Shown one piece after another: positions 38,276 to 47,445 of a stretch of 64,000 nt of DNA (position 1 is the stretch's first letter; each line of letters begins with the position of its first letter). The notes beneath the pieces are model-generated. The model saw nothing but the letters and a program-made list of their open reading frames with translations, ran no database searches and had not been told where the DNA came from. This DNA is from Pediococcus inopinatus (GTDB taxonomy: Bacteria; Bacillota; Bacilli; Lactobacillales; Lactobacillaceae). The stretch is from positions 1 to 64,000 of the forward strand of contig NZ_CP019981.1 of the NCBI RefSeq assembly GCF_002982135.1, read 5' to 3'. The position numbers and the translations under genes were made by a program.

Positions 38276-38363
38276 ATTATACATAAACGTGTCCGGATTC
38301 TTGACTCAGATCCATGCTGTCGGCGCTTTACAGTACAAATAATGTGATTAGGGTTGTGATACT

Positions 38364-39734
38364 ATGTCGGAAATCAAAGATTCTAATAGTTTAGCTTTAA
38401 AAGACTATGGGATAAATGAGCTTCTTAGTAAAGATTCTATGTATATCTCTTGGCTTGAAGTGGAAAAGGCAATCGCTCATGCTCAGGGGGAGTTAGGTAT
38501 TATACCGCAAGAATTTGCTAATACTATTGAGCAAAGAGCACAATATAAAAATATTAATTTAGAAAAGGTGAACGCTTTATATTTACAACAAGGTCACAGC
38601 TTTTATCCATTTGTTGAGGTTTTTAGCGATGAGTGTGGAGAAGCCGGTAAATACGTGCATTACGGTGTAACTACACAAAACGTACAGCAGACCGGTGAAC
38701 TTTTAGTCGCAAAAGAAATAAACAGTAGATTTTTGATTATTATTTCTGACATTCTTGAAAATCTTGCTAATTTGGCAGAAAAATATAGTGAGTCCATTAT
38801 GCCAGGAAGAACTCATGGTAGGCATGCTGTTCCAATTACATTTGGATTTAAAGTTGCAACTTGGATTTCTGACATTCTTGGTGCAACACAACAAGTAAAG
38901 AATTTTCATAGTAGTAGTTTTACTTCTATGTGTGGAGGAGCAGTAGGAGCATATAATTCCCTTGGCGAGCTGGGCCCAGAGCTAAATAGCCGTGTTGGAG
39001 ATATCCTAGGGTTGACTCCAATGGACGTACCAGCACGTAATATTCATTCTAATATTTTAGAATATATCAATGAACTGGCAATGTTGGTAAACCCCTTAAA
39101 CAGAATTGCTGAGGAAGTGTTTTCAACATCAATAGAAGAATTTGGAGAATTATCTGAACACTATGTATCTGGTCAAGTCGGTAGTAGTACAATGCCTCAG
39201 AAGATAAACCCAAAACTTTCTAAAGGAATTATTGCAAATTCTGAAAAGCTTTATTCAATAGTTGGTTCACTGTATTATGCTTCGGCTAGGCCTTTTGAAG
39301 CTGATAGCTCAACAAATATGCTTCTAGATGACCAATTACATGAAGCGTTAGGGTTAGTTAAAGAAATTTTAACGCGGGCAGAAGAACTGACAGGAACACT
39401 ACAAGTACACACCAGCAAAATGGAAGCCAATTTGAAAATTACTGATGGGTTAGATAACACCGAAAATCTGATGATGCACTTGGCTAAAATTATTGGAAAA
39501 ACTAAGGCACATGAAGTTCTATATAATATTTCGATAAATGCTGAAGAAACTGGCGTTAGCTTTAGAGAACAAGTGCTGGCAAATAAAAAATTAGATCAAT
39601 ATTTCTCGAAAAAAGAATTAACGAGCATGATGGATCCAAGAAATTATACAGGGCTATCTACCGAAATTTCGTTAAGTCAGGCAAAAAAAGCAAAAGAACA
39701 ATCATTTATTTTGAGACGTTTGTATTCAAATTAA
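38364..39734 (+). CDS. Adenylosuccinate lyase/fumarase-superfamily enzyme in the alpha-glucoside operon
   Basis: 456 residues of the aspartase/fumarase fold. C1 region THGRHAVPITFG (catalytic His), C2 region FEYxxH-like, and the family signature SGQVGSSTMPQKINPKLS (catalytic Ser loop, Lys for substrate). Closest in style to PurB and 3-carboxymuconate cycloisomerase groups, but it differs from canonical PurB (for example YVHYGVTTQNVQQTGE). It starts 21 bases after the native EIIA stop and ends 16 bases before the GH13 gene, so it belongs to the sugar operon. Substrate unknown: an adduct of fumarate or a carboxylate-linked sugar compound is conceivable. A second purine-pathway PurB is equally possible. 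Confidence 0.8.
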   Translation: MSEIKDSNSLALKDYGINELLSKDSMYISWLEVEKAIAHAQGELGIIPQEFANTIEQRAQYKNINLEKVNALYLQQGHSFYPFVEVFSDECGEAGKYVHYGVTTQNVQQTGELLVAKEINSRFLIIISDILENLANLAEKYSESIMPGRTHGRHAVPITFGFKVATWISDILGATQQVKNFHSSSFTSMCGGAVGAYNSLGELGPELNSRVGDILGLTPMDVPARNIHSNILEYINELAMLVNPLNRIAEEVFSTSIEEFGELSEHYVSGQVGSSTMPQKINPKLSKGIIANSEKLYSIVGSLYYASARPFEADSSTNMLLDDQLHEALGLVKEILTRAEELTGTLQVHTSKMEANLKITDGLDNTENLMMHLAKIIGKTKAHEVLYNISINAEETGVSFREQVLANKKLDQYFSKKELTSMMDPRNYTGLSTEISLSQAKKAKEQSFILRRLYSN

Positions 39735-39750
39735 CATAAGGAGGGAAATC

Positions 39751-41436
39751 ATGAAAAAGAATTGGTGGCAGGAGGCAGTTGTCTACCAAATTTATCCTAG
39801 AAGTTTTCAAGATACAAATAATGATGGTATCGGGGATTTAAGGGGAGTTATTCAACACCTAGATTATATTAAAAATTTGGGAGTAGATGTAATTTGGTTA
39901 AATCCAATCTACTCATCTCCAAACGATGATAATGGTTATGATATTGCTGATTATCGAAAGATTATGCAAGACTTTGGTACGATGGATGATTTTAATCAAT
40001 TGTTAATTAGCGCCCATAAAAAAGGCCTCAAAATTATGATGGATTTGGTAGTCAATCATACTTCTGATGAGCATCATTGGTTTATGGAAAGCCGAAAAAA
40101 TAAGGATAATAAGTATCGTGATTATTATTTCTGGAGAGACCCAAGAGAGGGCAAAGAGCCTAACAATTGGAAAAGTAATTTTAGTGGATCAGCCTGGCAG
40201 TATGATAAATCAACAGATCAATATTATATGCATCTTTTTTCAAAAAAACAGCCTGATCTAAACTGGGACAATTCTGAGGTTCGACAAGAAGTTTATGGTC
40301 TTATGAAATTCTGGTTGGACAAAGGGGTCGACGGTTTTCGAATGGATGTTATTAATTTGATTTCAAAGAAACCAGGTTTGCCAGATGACCCTAATGCATC
40401 ACAAGGAGCTGTAGAAGATGCAATGAGTTGGGTGGCAAATGGCCCTAAGGTACATGATTATCTGAAAGAAATGAACCGTAAAGTACTTTCCAAATATGAC
40501 GTTATGACCGTTGGAGAAACGCCGGCCGCTTCTACTCAGGATGCAATAAAATACACTGGGTTTAATCGACAAGAGTTAGAAATGGTCTTTCAATTTGAAC
40601 ATATGGGGTTAGATTGGAGCAAAAATGGATTAGGTAAGTGGAGTACAAATAAGGTTTCGTTGACAGCATTAAAAGAAGTCATGTCACGTTGGCAAAATGA
40701 TTTAGACGGAAAGGCGTGGAATTCTTTATACTGGAATAACCATGATCAACCGCGAGTTGTTTCTAGATTTGGTAATGACTCGAAAGAATACAGAGTTCGC
40801 TCTGCTAAGATGTTGGGATTGCTATTGCATTTTATGCAGGGAACTCCATACATTTACCAAGGTGAAGAAATTGGAATGACTAACGTTAAATTTGAAGATA
40901 TTCATGAGTATAAGGATTTAGAAACACTAAATGCTTATAATGAAATTGTTAAGGAAAACAAACAAATATCGGCTGGAGATATGATGAGATATATTCACCA
41001 CTCTTCACGAGACAATGCCCGAACACCAATGCAATGGAATCAAAATGTAAATGCTGGATTCTCGACAGTGGATCCTTGGATTAAGGTAAATCCATCTTAT
41101 AAATTAATCAACGTTGAAAAGGATTTAAAAGATCCAAATTCAATTTATTCCTTTTATAAAAAAATGAATGAATTAAGGCATAAATACAGCGTTATTGTAT
41201 ATGGAGATTATGAACTTTTGGATCCGGAAGACGAAAAAGTATTTGCTTATAAGCGTAGTCTTGATGGTCAATCATTATTGATAGTAGCAAATTTCACATC
41301 TGAAGAACTTACACGATCATACAATGAATATGGAGATATGGCAGGAAAGTTATTATTAAGTAATTATTCCGACGACCAAAAAACAAAATTACGTCCTTAC
41401 GAAGCAAAGGTTTACTACTACGGTAAAGGAAAATAG
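39751..41436 (+). CDS. GH13 alpha-glucosidase (oligo-1,6-glucosidase type)
   Basis: 561 residues: GH13 regions VVYQIYPRSFQDTNNDGIGDLRG, MDLVVNHTSDEH (region I), DGFRMDVINLISK (region II, nucleophile Asp), TVGETPAA (acid/base Glu), YWNNHDQPRVVSRFG (third Asp). The VINLI after the nucleophile marks the alpha-1,6 (isomaltase/dextran-glucosidase) group rather than alpha-1,4. Cytoplasmic, no signal peptide. It complements malH by cleaving unphosphorylated or 6-phosphorylated isomalto-type sugars (treC-like specificity cannot be excluded). AAGGAGGG precedes ATG 39751. Confidence 0.92.
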   Translation: MKKNWWQEAVVYQIYPRSFQDTNNDGIGDLRGVIQHLDYIKNLGVDVIWLNPIYSSPNDDNGYDIADYRKIMQDFGTMDDFNQLLISAHKKGLKIMMDLVVNHTSDEHHWFMESRKNKDNKYRDYYFWRDPREGKEPNNWKSNFSGSAWQYDKSTDQYYMHLFSKKQPDLNWDNSEVRQEVYGLMKFWLDKGVDGFRMDVINLISKKPGLPDDPNASQGAVEDAMSWVANGPKVHDYLKEMNRKVLSKYDVMTVGETPAASTQDAIKYTGFNRQELEMVFQFEHMGLDWSKNGLGKWSTNKVSLTALKEVMSRWQNDLDGKAWNSLYWNNHDQPRVVSRFGNDSKEYRVRSAKMLGLLLHFMQGTPYIYQGEEIGMTNVKFEDIHEYKDLETLNAYNEIVKENKQISAGDMMRYIHHSSRDNARTPMQWNQNVNAGFSTVDPWIKVNPSYKLINVEKDLKDPNSIYSFYKKMNELRHKYSVIVYGDYELLDPEDEKVFAYKRSLDGQSLLIVANFTSEELTRSYNEYGDMAGKLLLSNYSDDQKTKLRPYEAKVYYYGKGK

Positions 41437-41536
41437 TAGTAGAAATCACAGATAGTTTTAGAAACAAAACATTATTCCTTGTTGACTGCATAATAAAACA
41501 AGAGCGTACTGTACCCATTAGATAATCTTGATTAAT

Positions 41537-41599
41537 AATCCCTTCATGGTTCTCAGATGAAATAATATAATTCATCTGACAACCATAGAGGGATTTTTC
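41537..41599 (+). terminator. Rho-independent terminator of the alpha-glucoside operon
   Basis: Long, slightly imperfect stem from AATCCCTTCATGG...CAGATGAA to its complement ending AGAGGGATT, then T5. Confidence 0.8.
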
Positions 41600-41760
41600 T
41601 GTGTCTAGATCTAGATGCTCGGCCAGCGTGAAACTGGAGATGATGATTGCTCAAAAGTGATGTTTTTGTGAGAAAAATTAAAAATAAATTAAAAAATGTT
41701 TCTTTTTATCATATATTCCGATATACTAGGTCATAACTAAAAAGAATGGATGTGAAACTT

Positions 41761-43068
41761 ATGTGGGATAAATTTACTAGCATTTCGCTGATTAAGCGAA
41801 TTTTGATTGGAATTATCGTTGGTGCAGTTCTAGGAGTGGGGGTCCCACACTTGACCTGGATCACGATCCTCGGTGATCTTTTTGTCAATTCACTAAAAGC
41901 AATTGCCCCATTATTAGTTTTTCTGTTAATTTTATCTTCAATGGCCAAACACGAAAAGGGTTCGAAAACCCATATGCGATCAATTGTGGTTCTGTACTTA
42001 GTGGCAACATTGGTGGCAGCCGTGGTAGCAGTTGGCGCCAGCTATCTGTTCCCAGTTGAAATCCTTTTGCCCAAAGTATCAGATGCAACCACTGCAGTAC
42101 CTAAAAGTATTGCGACTGTGTTGAAAGGTGTGCTTAACAATGCGATTGAAAATCCTGTCAAAGCCCTAGTAGAGGGTCAATACTTGGCAATTCTAGTCTG
42201 GGCAAGTTTGATTGGTGTTGGCTTGCGAGCGGCCAGCAAACAAACGAAACAGGTTGTCAATGAACTTTCGAATGCAGTGACAGGTGTGGTTCAGTTAATC
42301 ATTCAGCTGGCACCATTTGGAATTATTGGCCTCGTATTTACGTCGGTTTCAGAATCTGGGCTTGTCGGTTTGGCAAAATATGGCCAGCTAGTCTTATTGG
42401 TAGTGGGTTCGATGATGTTTGTTTCGCTGATTGTCTATCCAGCAATGGTGTGGTTGATGACCCATCAAAATCCTTATCCATTAACGTTTTTTACGCTCCG
42501 TGAAAGTGGCATTCCAGCGTTCTTTACAAGAAGTTCTGCCGTGAACATTCCGATTAACATGGATCTTAGTCGGCGCCTGGGATTAAGCAAGAAAACCTAT
42601 GCCATTTCAATTCCACTGGGAGCTTCCGCAAACAGTGGCGGCGCAGCAATGACCATCTCGATTATGACTTTAGCGACAACGCACACCCTCGGAATGGAAG
42701 TCTCGTTTCCATTGGCATTCCTGCTTTGTTTACTATCCGCCATTTCGGCAACTGGCGCTTCAGGAATTGAAGGCGGCTCGTTACTTTTAATCCCTATGGC
42801 TTGTAGCCTGTTTGGCATTTCGAATGACATTGCGATGCAAGTCGTCGGAGTTGGTTTCATCATTGGCGTGATTCAAGATTCAGTGGAAACGGCCGTTAAC
42901 TCTGCTAGCGATTTACTTTTTACAGCCACTGCAGAGTTTGCAGATCTACGCCGTGCCGGTACACCAGTCAACATCAGTGAGCGTGTTCGGCAGGCCAAAA
43001 AGAATGAACCTTCAACGCAAGATGATGACCAACTGGATATTCAATCAGTTGAAAATGAAGCAGATTAG
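41761..43068 (+). CDS. sstT: Serine/threonine:sodium symporter
   Basis: 435 residues from ATG 41761 (GGATG upstream; ATG 41746 is an alternative). Dicarboxylate/amino acid:cation symporter fold: FVNSLKAIAPLLVFLLILSSMAKHEKG, FFTRSSAVNIPINMDLSRRLGL, SIPLGASANSGGAAMTISIM, ATGASGIEGGSLLLIPMACSLFGI, QDSVETAVNSASDLLFTA. These match SstT closely. About eight membrane spans with two re-entrant loops. Imports serine and threonine with Na+. Monocistronic. Confidence 0.93.
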   Translation: MWDKFTSISLIKRILIGIIVGAVLGVGVPHLTWITILGDLFVNSLKAIAPLLVFLLILSSMAKHEKGSKTHMRSIVVLYLVATLVAAVVAVGASYLFPVEILLPKVSDATTAVPKSIATVLKGVLNNAIENPVKALVEGQYLAILVWASLIGVGLRAASKQTKQVVNELSNAVTGVVQLIIQLAPFGIIGLVFTSVSESGLVGLAKYGQLVLLVVGSMMFVSLIVYPAMVWLMTHQNPYPLTFFTLRESGIPAFFTRSSAVNIPINMDLSRRLGLSKKTYAISIPLGASANSGGAAMTISIMTLATTHTLGMEVSFPLAFLLCLLSAISATGASGIEGGSLLLIPMACSLFGISNDIAMQVVGVGFIIGVIQDSVETAVNSASDLLFTATAEFADLRRAGTPVNISERVRQAKKNEPSTQDDDQLDIQSVENEAD

Positions 43069-43074
43069 TAAATA

Positions 43075-43121
43075 AAATAGGCATCCAAACGCTTTTTAAG
43101 AGCGGCTGGATGCCTATTTTC
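43075..43121. terminator. Bidirectional terminator between sstT and helD
   Basis: AAAATAGGCATCCA / TGGATGCCTATTTT perfect 14-bp stem between convergent genes; the inner AACGCT/AGCG part extends it. Confidence 0.9.
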
Positions 43122-45426
43122 ATTGGATCTGAACCAGTTTATCTTCTCCAGTCACCGCTTCTTGCACAAGTGGCGAAACTGGGCCAATACTCAACAGAGT
43201 CAATTCATGCATGGCCCGGGATGCCATGGTGTATATGATTCCGGTTGAACTCGCATCAGGATAATTGTTTTCACAGATGTTGTAGGCAATTACAGAATCA
43301 AATTCTAGCCCCTTAGCTAGGTAAATAGGCATGATCAAGACACCTTTGGGCAAAGCTAAGTCGGCATCGGTCAGTAAATGAGCCTGGGTATCTTGGTGAA
43401 TTTGTTCAAATACTTGGCGACTTTCTGACACATTGCGCGTCAAGATCGCCACAGTGCCATAGGTTTGTAATTGTTTTTTACAAAGATTGATGAGTGTCTC
43501 GCGACTTTCTGTGAAGTTATCGCGAACTAAAATTGTTGGTAAACTCCCATCGCGGCTAAATGCTTGAATCTGATCACCGTCTGGAAGCAATGATTTAGCG
43601 AAATTTGTAATCGGAAAAGTTGATCGATAGCTTCGGTTCAGAGTGATTAAATTAGCTCGGCGAACGGCGAAGGCTTCCTTTAAATTGTCCAACAATTGTT
43701 GAGGAGCTTCCACATTTTTGAAAAGGGCTTGCTCACTGTCACCAAGTAATGTGAATTTGGCGTTTGGAAAGGCATGTTTAAAGTAAATCATCTGGGCAAG
43801 TGAGTAATCCTGCATTTCATCCACAAAAATATGTTGGATTTGGCGATTACGACCTCCACCAGTGATCAAATCACGCATTAAAAGCAACGGAGCGGCATCT
43901 ACTAAACGTAGGCGGTGAAATTCAATGGCCTGTTGAAAGGCGAAACAATGTGCTTGCCAATCATCAGCTGAGATTTCTTTAGGTAGCCGAATCTGTTTTA
44001 AAAACTGTGTGAACTGGGTATAAGGGTCCACAAAGTAATTGTTGTAGAGTGCATCGTAAACGACTTGAAAGTATTTGGAGACGATTTTTTTACCGATGTA
44101 ATGAATTTCATCATCGTAGCTTTCAAAGTCATGGAGCTTTTTGGTGCCAGTTAAGTCGTTATATTGCTCATTACTTAAGTGATCAATTTGTTCGTGAACC
44201 CAATCAGCATTGGCCTCTTGATCAATACGATTTTTCAATCGTTTGATGAGGGCATTTTTGGTTTTTAAAAACCGGTCAGCAGGTGACATGGTCAAAGGCA
44301 ATTGTTGGTAGATTTTGCGAATCTCGTCAGCAGTGAAAAATGGCTTTTCTTTAAATAAGACATTAGAAAACTGAATATCCTCTGCAGTGAGATTGGCCAC
44401 ATAATTAGCGATCAACTGCATGAATTCGGCGCTTTCTTCAAAGGCGTTGATTGTTTGTTGGGCTTCAGAACGACGGTCATCTTTTTCGTAACGGTCAAAT
44501 AAAGATTCGACGTTTAACCCTTGGAACCGCTGAGACAAAAAGTCGGCGAGGGTAATCTGCCGCATATTATGTTCGCCTAAGCTTGGTAAAACATCAGAAA
44601 TATAGCGACTGTACAATCGGTTAGGTGAGAACAGCACAATTTCTTCTGCATCCAGTGATTGGCGACTGTGATATAGCAAAAATGCTATTCGCTGAAGGAT
44701 AGCAGAAGTTTTTCCACTGCCGGCCACACCTTGGACCACGAGTAAATCGCTAGTTGTATCGCGAATAATATCGTTTTGTTCTTTTTGAATGGTCGCCACA
44801 ATGTTGGCCATATACGTGTCATTTTGTTGGCCAAGGACCTCTTGTAAAATTTCATCGCCAACGGTTTCGTTCGTATCAAACAAGTTCTTGATTTCACCGT
44901 TTTGAATCGAAAATTGGCGTTTCTTTATTAAATCGGTGGTCATTTTACCGGCAGGTGCTTGATAGGAAACCTTACCGAGACTGCCGTTGTAATAAACACT
45001 GGAAATAGGAGCTCGCCAGTCATAAATGAGAAAATTTTCGTGTTCATCGGTAAATGAAGCAGTTCCGATATAAAGGGTTTCTGGTTCGGATTCGTCCGGA
45101 TCCTGAATATCAATGCGTCCAAAGTAGGGAGACTTTTGCAGTTGTTTATAGGTCGCAACTTGGCGATTGAGAATCGTTTCGTTTTCAACGGCACTGGCAA
45201 CCAGGCCCTTTTGCTGTTGAACTTCCGCATTAGTTTCGATTCGGTCATCGGCTTCGAAAGTGTTGATTTTGGCATTTTGAGAATAGTTGCCTTCAACAGA
45301 ACGTCTTTCGTTGTGAGCTTGATTATAGAGTTTTTGAGTGTGATCGGCTTGCTTGCCAATTTTTTTAATGATGTCATCAACGCGGTGTTGCTCGCGTTGG
45401 AATTCTTCTGGATCAACAGTGCTCAT
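43120..45426 (-). CDS. helD: HelD-like SF1 helicase / RNA polymerase recycling factor
   Basis: 768 residues. A charged coiled-coil N-terminus (residues 1-75, EFQREQHRVDDIIKKIGKQ) precedes UvrD-like ATPase domains: VVQGVAGSGKTSAILQRIAFLL (Walker A, about 235), IFVDEMQDYSLAQMIYFK (motif II), LLGDSEQALF (III), LNRSYRST (IV), AKGLEFDSVIAYN (V), and YTMASRAMHELTLL (VI). In Gram-positives HelD displaces stalled RNA polymerase from DNA using ATP. AAGGAG precedes the start. Monocistronic. Confidence 0.9.
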   Translation of the reverse strand: MSTVDPEEFQREQHRVDDIIKKIGKQADHTQKLYNQAHNERRSVEGNYSQNAKINTFEADDRIETNAEVQQQKGLVASAVENETILNRQVATYKQLQKSPYFGRIDIQDPDESEPETLYIGTASFTDEHENFLIYDWRAPISSVYYNGSLGKVSYQAPAGKMTTDLIKKRQFSIQNGEIKNLFDTNETVGDEILQEVLGQQNDTYMANIVATIQKEQNDIIRDTTSDLLVVQGVAGSGKTSAILQRIAFLLYHSRQSLDAEEIVLFSPNRLYSRYISDVLPSLGEHNMRQITLADFLSQRFQGLNVESLFDRYEKDDRRSEAQQTINAFEESAEFMQLIANYVANLTAEDIQFSNVLFKEKPFFTADEIRKIYQQLPLTMSPADRFLKTKNALIKRLKNRIDQEANADWVHEQIDHLSNEQYNDLTGTKKLHDFESYDDEIHYIGKKIVSKYFQVVYDALYNNYFVDPYTQFTQFLKQIRLPKEISADDWQAHCFAFQQAIEFHRLRLVDAAPLLLMRDLITGGGRNRQIQHIFVDEMQDYSLAQMIYFKHAFPNAKFTLLGDSEQALFKNVEAPQQLLDNLKEAFAVRRANLITLNRSYRSTFPITNFAKSLLPDGDQIQAFSRDGSLPTILVRDNFTESRETLINLCKKQLQTYGTVAILTRNVSESRQVFEQIHQDTQAHLLTDADLALPKGVLIMPIYLAKGLEFDSVIAYNICENNYPDASSTGIIYTMASRAMHELTLLSIGPVSPLVQEAVTGEDKLVQIQ

Positions 45427-45556
45427 AGCATGACTCCTTAGTGAAAAGCATTTAAATGTGTAAGTATCTTAGGCCGTTTGGGTGGGGAAGTCAAGCGAAG
45501 CGAACGGAGCAAGTCGCATAGTTATCCCCAGACTCAGCGGATAAAATATTCCATAG

Positions 45557-45593
45557 AAAAAAGTCATCCCAACTAATTAGTTAGAATGACTTT
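45557..45593 (-). terminator. Terminator of the tRNA-Thr transcript
   Basis: Read on the minus strand: AAGTCATTCTAACTA / TAGTTGGGATGACTT stem with G-U pairs, then T6. Confidence 0.75.
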
Positions 45594-45598
45594 CGTAA

Positions 45599-45671
45599 TG
45601 CTTGTTGCCGGTCTCGAACCAGCGACCTCATCATTACTAGTGATGTGCTCTGCCAACTGAGCTAAACAAGC
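45599..45671 (-). tRNA. tRNA-Thr (anticodon AGT)
   Basis: 73-nt cloverleaf on the minus strand: acceptor GCTTGTT/AACAAGC with discriminator A, D-arm GCTC/GAGC, anticodon stem CATCA/TGATG with loop CTAGTAA (anticodon AGT at 34-36), T-arm GCTGG-TTCGAGA-CCGGC. CCA is not encoded. A promoter-like TTGCTC-N17-TAAACT lies upstream. A34 would need deamination to inosine to read ACC. Confidence 0.92.
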
Positions 45672-45982
45672 TATTACATTAGTTAGTTTACTATATTCAA
45701 GTTTTTAGAGCAAGTAAATTATTTTATTAGAAATTTTGTACTAGGTTTTGAAATTCGAAAAAAAGCGCCATATATCGCATTATAGATACTTTTAGGCACG
45801 GATATTATTCTTCTTTGTAGCCATCAATTCTTCCTGCATACTAAAATAGGTGCCTACTGATTCAAAGCAAATTATGCAATGGGTTGGAGGTGTGCTTTTT
45901 GTTATTTTCGTAAGTTCGTTATAACTCCTATTTATGAAACTGGCAAAAGATGCTGTTAAATAAGTATGCGTCAAGTTTTAAC
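45672..45982. other. Intergenic region holding a decayed Fst-like toxin leader
   Basis: Bases 45838-45893 (plus) match about 85% of the leader of the Fst-like toxin at 57.2 kb, ending in the same ATGGGTTGGAGGTGT ribosome-site block. No toxin frame follows: the equivalent TTG opens only four codons. Another frame reads VIFVSSL-stop-LLFMKLAKDAVK-stop, hydrophobic with a basic tail but interrupted. Probably a dead copy of a type I toxin gene. No other gene is seen. Confidence 0.5.
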
Positions 45983-46011
45983 TTGCCCGTATCCGCAAAG
46001 ACAGGTACAAT
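45983..46011 (+). promoter_or_regulatory. Promoter of the trpS T-box transcript
   Basis: TTGCCC at 45983-45988, 17-base spacer, TACAAT at 46006-46011. Confidence 0.7.
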
Positions 46012-46017
46012 TACTGT

Positions 46018-46228
46018 GATAAGTTCAATGAAGAAATGAAGTAGTTTTTCACTAACAGAGAGAAATCAAATGCTGAAAGATTTCGAAAAACGAAGTGGGT
46101 TTTGGAGAACTAAAGCGACGGGGCACCGTTAACTGCATTGAGTGGCAGAGAAATTTCTGCAAATTAGGTGGCACCACGGTGAATTCGTCCTATTGCTAGG
46201 TTAACTAGTGATGGGATTTTTTTGTAAG
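46018..46228 (+). promoter_or_regulatory. T-box riboswitch, tryptophan specifier, upstream of trpS
   Basis: Stem I AGTAG opposite GAA (46092-46094), then one base and TGG (46096-46098) followed by G: a tryptophan specifier. The T-box AGGTGGCACCACGG (46166-46179) carries UGGC, which pairs with GCCA, the acceptor end expected of tRNA-Trp (discriminator G). The terminator stem CCTATTGCTAG / CTAGTGATGGG with T7 ends at about 46224. Matches the trpS gene it controls. Confidence 0.93.
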
Positions 46229-46266
46229 TAAAAATTAGTTATTTAATAGGAAGAAGGATTATTAAA

Positions 46267-47286
46267 ATGGCAGAAAAACACATTATTTTAACGGGTGATC
46301 GTCCTACAGGTAAGCTCCATATTGGGCATTACGTTGGTTCATTGAAAAATCGCGTGGAGTTACAAAATAGTGGTAACTATGAGAGTTACATCATGATTGC
46401 TGATATGCAGGCGTTAACTGATAATGCGCGTGATCCAGAAAAAATTCGTAACAGTCTGATCCAAGTGGCATTGGATTATTTAGCGGTTGGGATCGATCCA
46501 GAAAAGTCGACTATTTTAGTGCAGTCTCAAATTCCAGCATTGAGTGATTTAACTGAAATTTATTTGAATTTGGTGACCGTTTCGCGTTTGGAACGCAATC
46601 CGACTGTTAAATCTGAAATTAAACAGAAAAAATTTGGTGAAAGTGTGCCAGCGGGATTCTTTATTTACCCAGTGAGTCAGGCAGCTGATATTACAGCATT
46701 TGGTGCGGATACGGTGCCAGTTGGAGACGATCAGGAACCAATGCTGGAACAAACACGCGAGATTGTGCGAAGTTTCAATAATATTTATGGCAAGCCAATT
46801 TTAGTGGAACCTAAAGGCTATTTCCCACCAAAGGGATTGGGAAGAATTCCTGGTTTGGATGGAAACGCCAAGATGAGTAAATCATTGAATAACGCAATTT
46901 ATTTGTCGGATGATGAAGATACAATTCAAAAGAAAGTGATGTCGATGTTTACGGATCCAACCCATATTAAGGTGTCGGATCCGGGTCATGTCGAAGGTAA
47001 CACGGTGTTCACTTATTTGGATATCTTTGATGAAGATAAGGCTAAAGTTGCGGATTTGAAGGATCAGTATCAGGCCGGTGGACTTGGTGATGTCAAAATT
47101 AAGCGGTATTTAAATGAAGTTTTGCAGGCAACTTTGAAACCAATACGAGAAAGAAGAGAGCAGTATGCGCAGGATATTCCGGGCGTGTATGATATTTTGA
47201 AGCAGGGTAGTGAAAAGGCAAATCGTGTGGCCAATAAAACGTTGGATGAAGTGCGGGATGCAATGGGAATTAATTATTTTAAGTAG
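46267..47286 (+). CDS. trpS: Tryptophanyl-tRNA synthetase
   Basis: 339 residues, class I synthetase: [17 protein letters not shown] (HIGH motif), [25 protein letters not shown] (Trp/ATP pocket), [15 protein letters not shown] (KMSKS motif). Charges tRNA-Trp in the cytoplasm. Expression is antiterminated by uncharged tRNA-Trp through the upstream T-box. Its stop TAG is immediately followed by the left end of a palindromic repeat (TGAGTGAGACAA). Confidence 0.97.
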   Translation: MAEKHIILTGDRPTGKLHIGHYVGSLKNRVELQNSGNYESYIMIADMQALTDNARDPEKIRNSLIQVALDYLAVGIDPEKSTILVQSQIPALSDLTEIYLNLVTVSRLERNPTVKSEIKQKKFGESVPAGFFIYPVSQAADITAFGADTVPVGDDQEPMLEQTREIVRSFNNIYGKPILVEPKGYFPPKGLGRIPGLDGNAKMSKSLNNAIYLSDDEDTIQKKVMSMFTDPTHIKVSDPGHVEGNTVFTYLDIFDEDKAKVADLKDQYQAGGLGDVKIKRYLNEVLQATLKPIRERREQYAQDIPGVYDILKQGSEKANRVANKTLDEVRDAMGINYFK

Positions 47287-47330
47287 TGAGTGAGACAAAG
47301 CGGTAAAAGCCAAACTATAACTGTCCTAAA
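47287..47330. repeat. Palindromic repeat unit 1, arms deleted
   Basis: Left end TGAGTGAGACAA abuts the trpS stop; right end CTGTCCTAA. Only ~44 bases remain between the family's conserved ends, so the hairpin arms and core are lost. Confidence 0.65.
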
Positions 47331-47332
47331 AA

Positions 47333-47445
47333 AGTGAGTGAGACAAGTCGTTAAAAAGGATGGAACTAAGTGTGCTGGATGCGGGATCGCAATCCCGCGG
47401 GAAGCATACTTAGTCCCGTCCTTTTGACTTGTCGAGCTGTCCTAA
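47333..47445. repeat. Palindromic repeat unit 2 (short type)
   Basis: AGTGAGTGAGACAAGTCG...TCGAGCTGTCCTAA ends. Long arms (AAAAAGGA-TGGAACTAAGT with ACTTAGTCCCGTCCTTTT) surround the core hairpin GCGGGAT-CGCA-ATCCCGC. Confidence 0.8.

Larger units (their letters stand above)
37084..38314 (+). mobile_element. IS3-family insertion sequence
   Basis: 1231 bp beginning TGGATG and ending ATCCA, i.e. TG...CA ends. The terminal repeats share the outer TGGAT and the inner GGACACG in register at positions 21-27. Target duplication is TGC (37081-37083 and 38315-38317). Splicing the flanks rebuilds the EIIA reading frame exactly. Confidence 0.87.

Noticed and set aside
45792..45974. 60-codon minus-strand frame before trpS
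   Set aside because: It is the complement of the decayed Fst-like leader, without a ribosome site or family resemblance.
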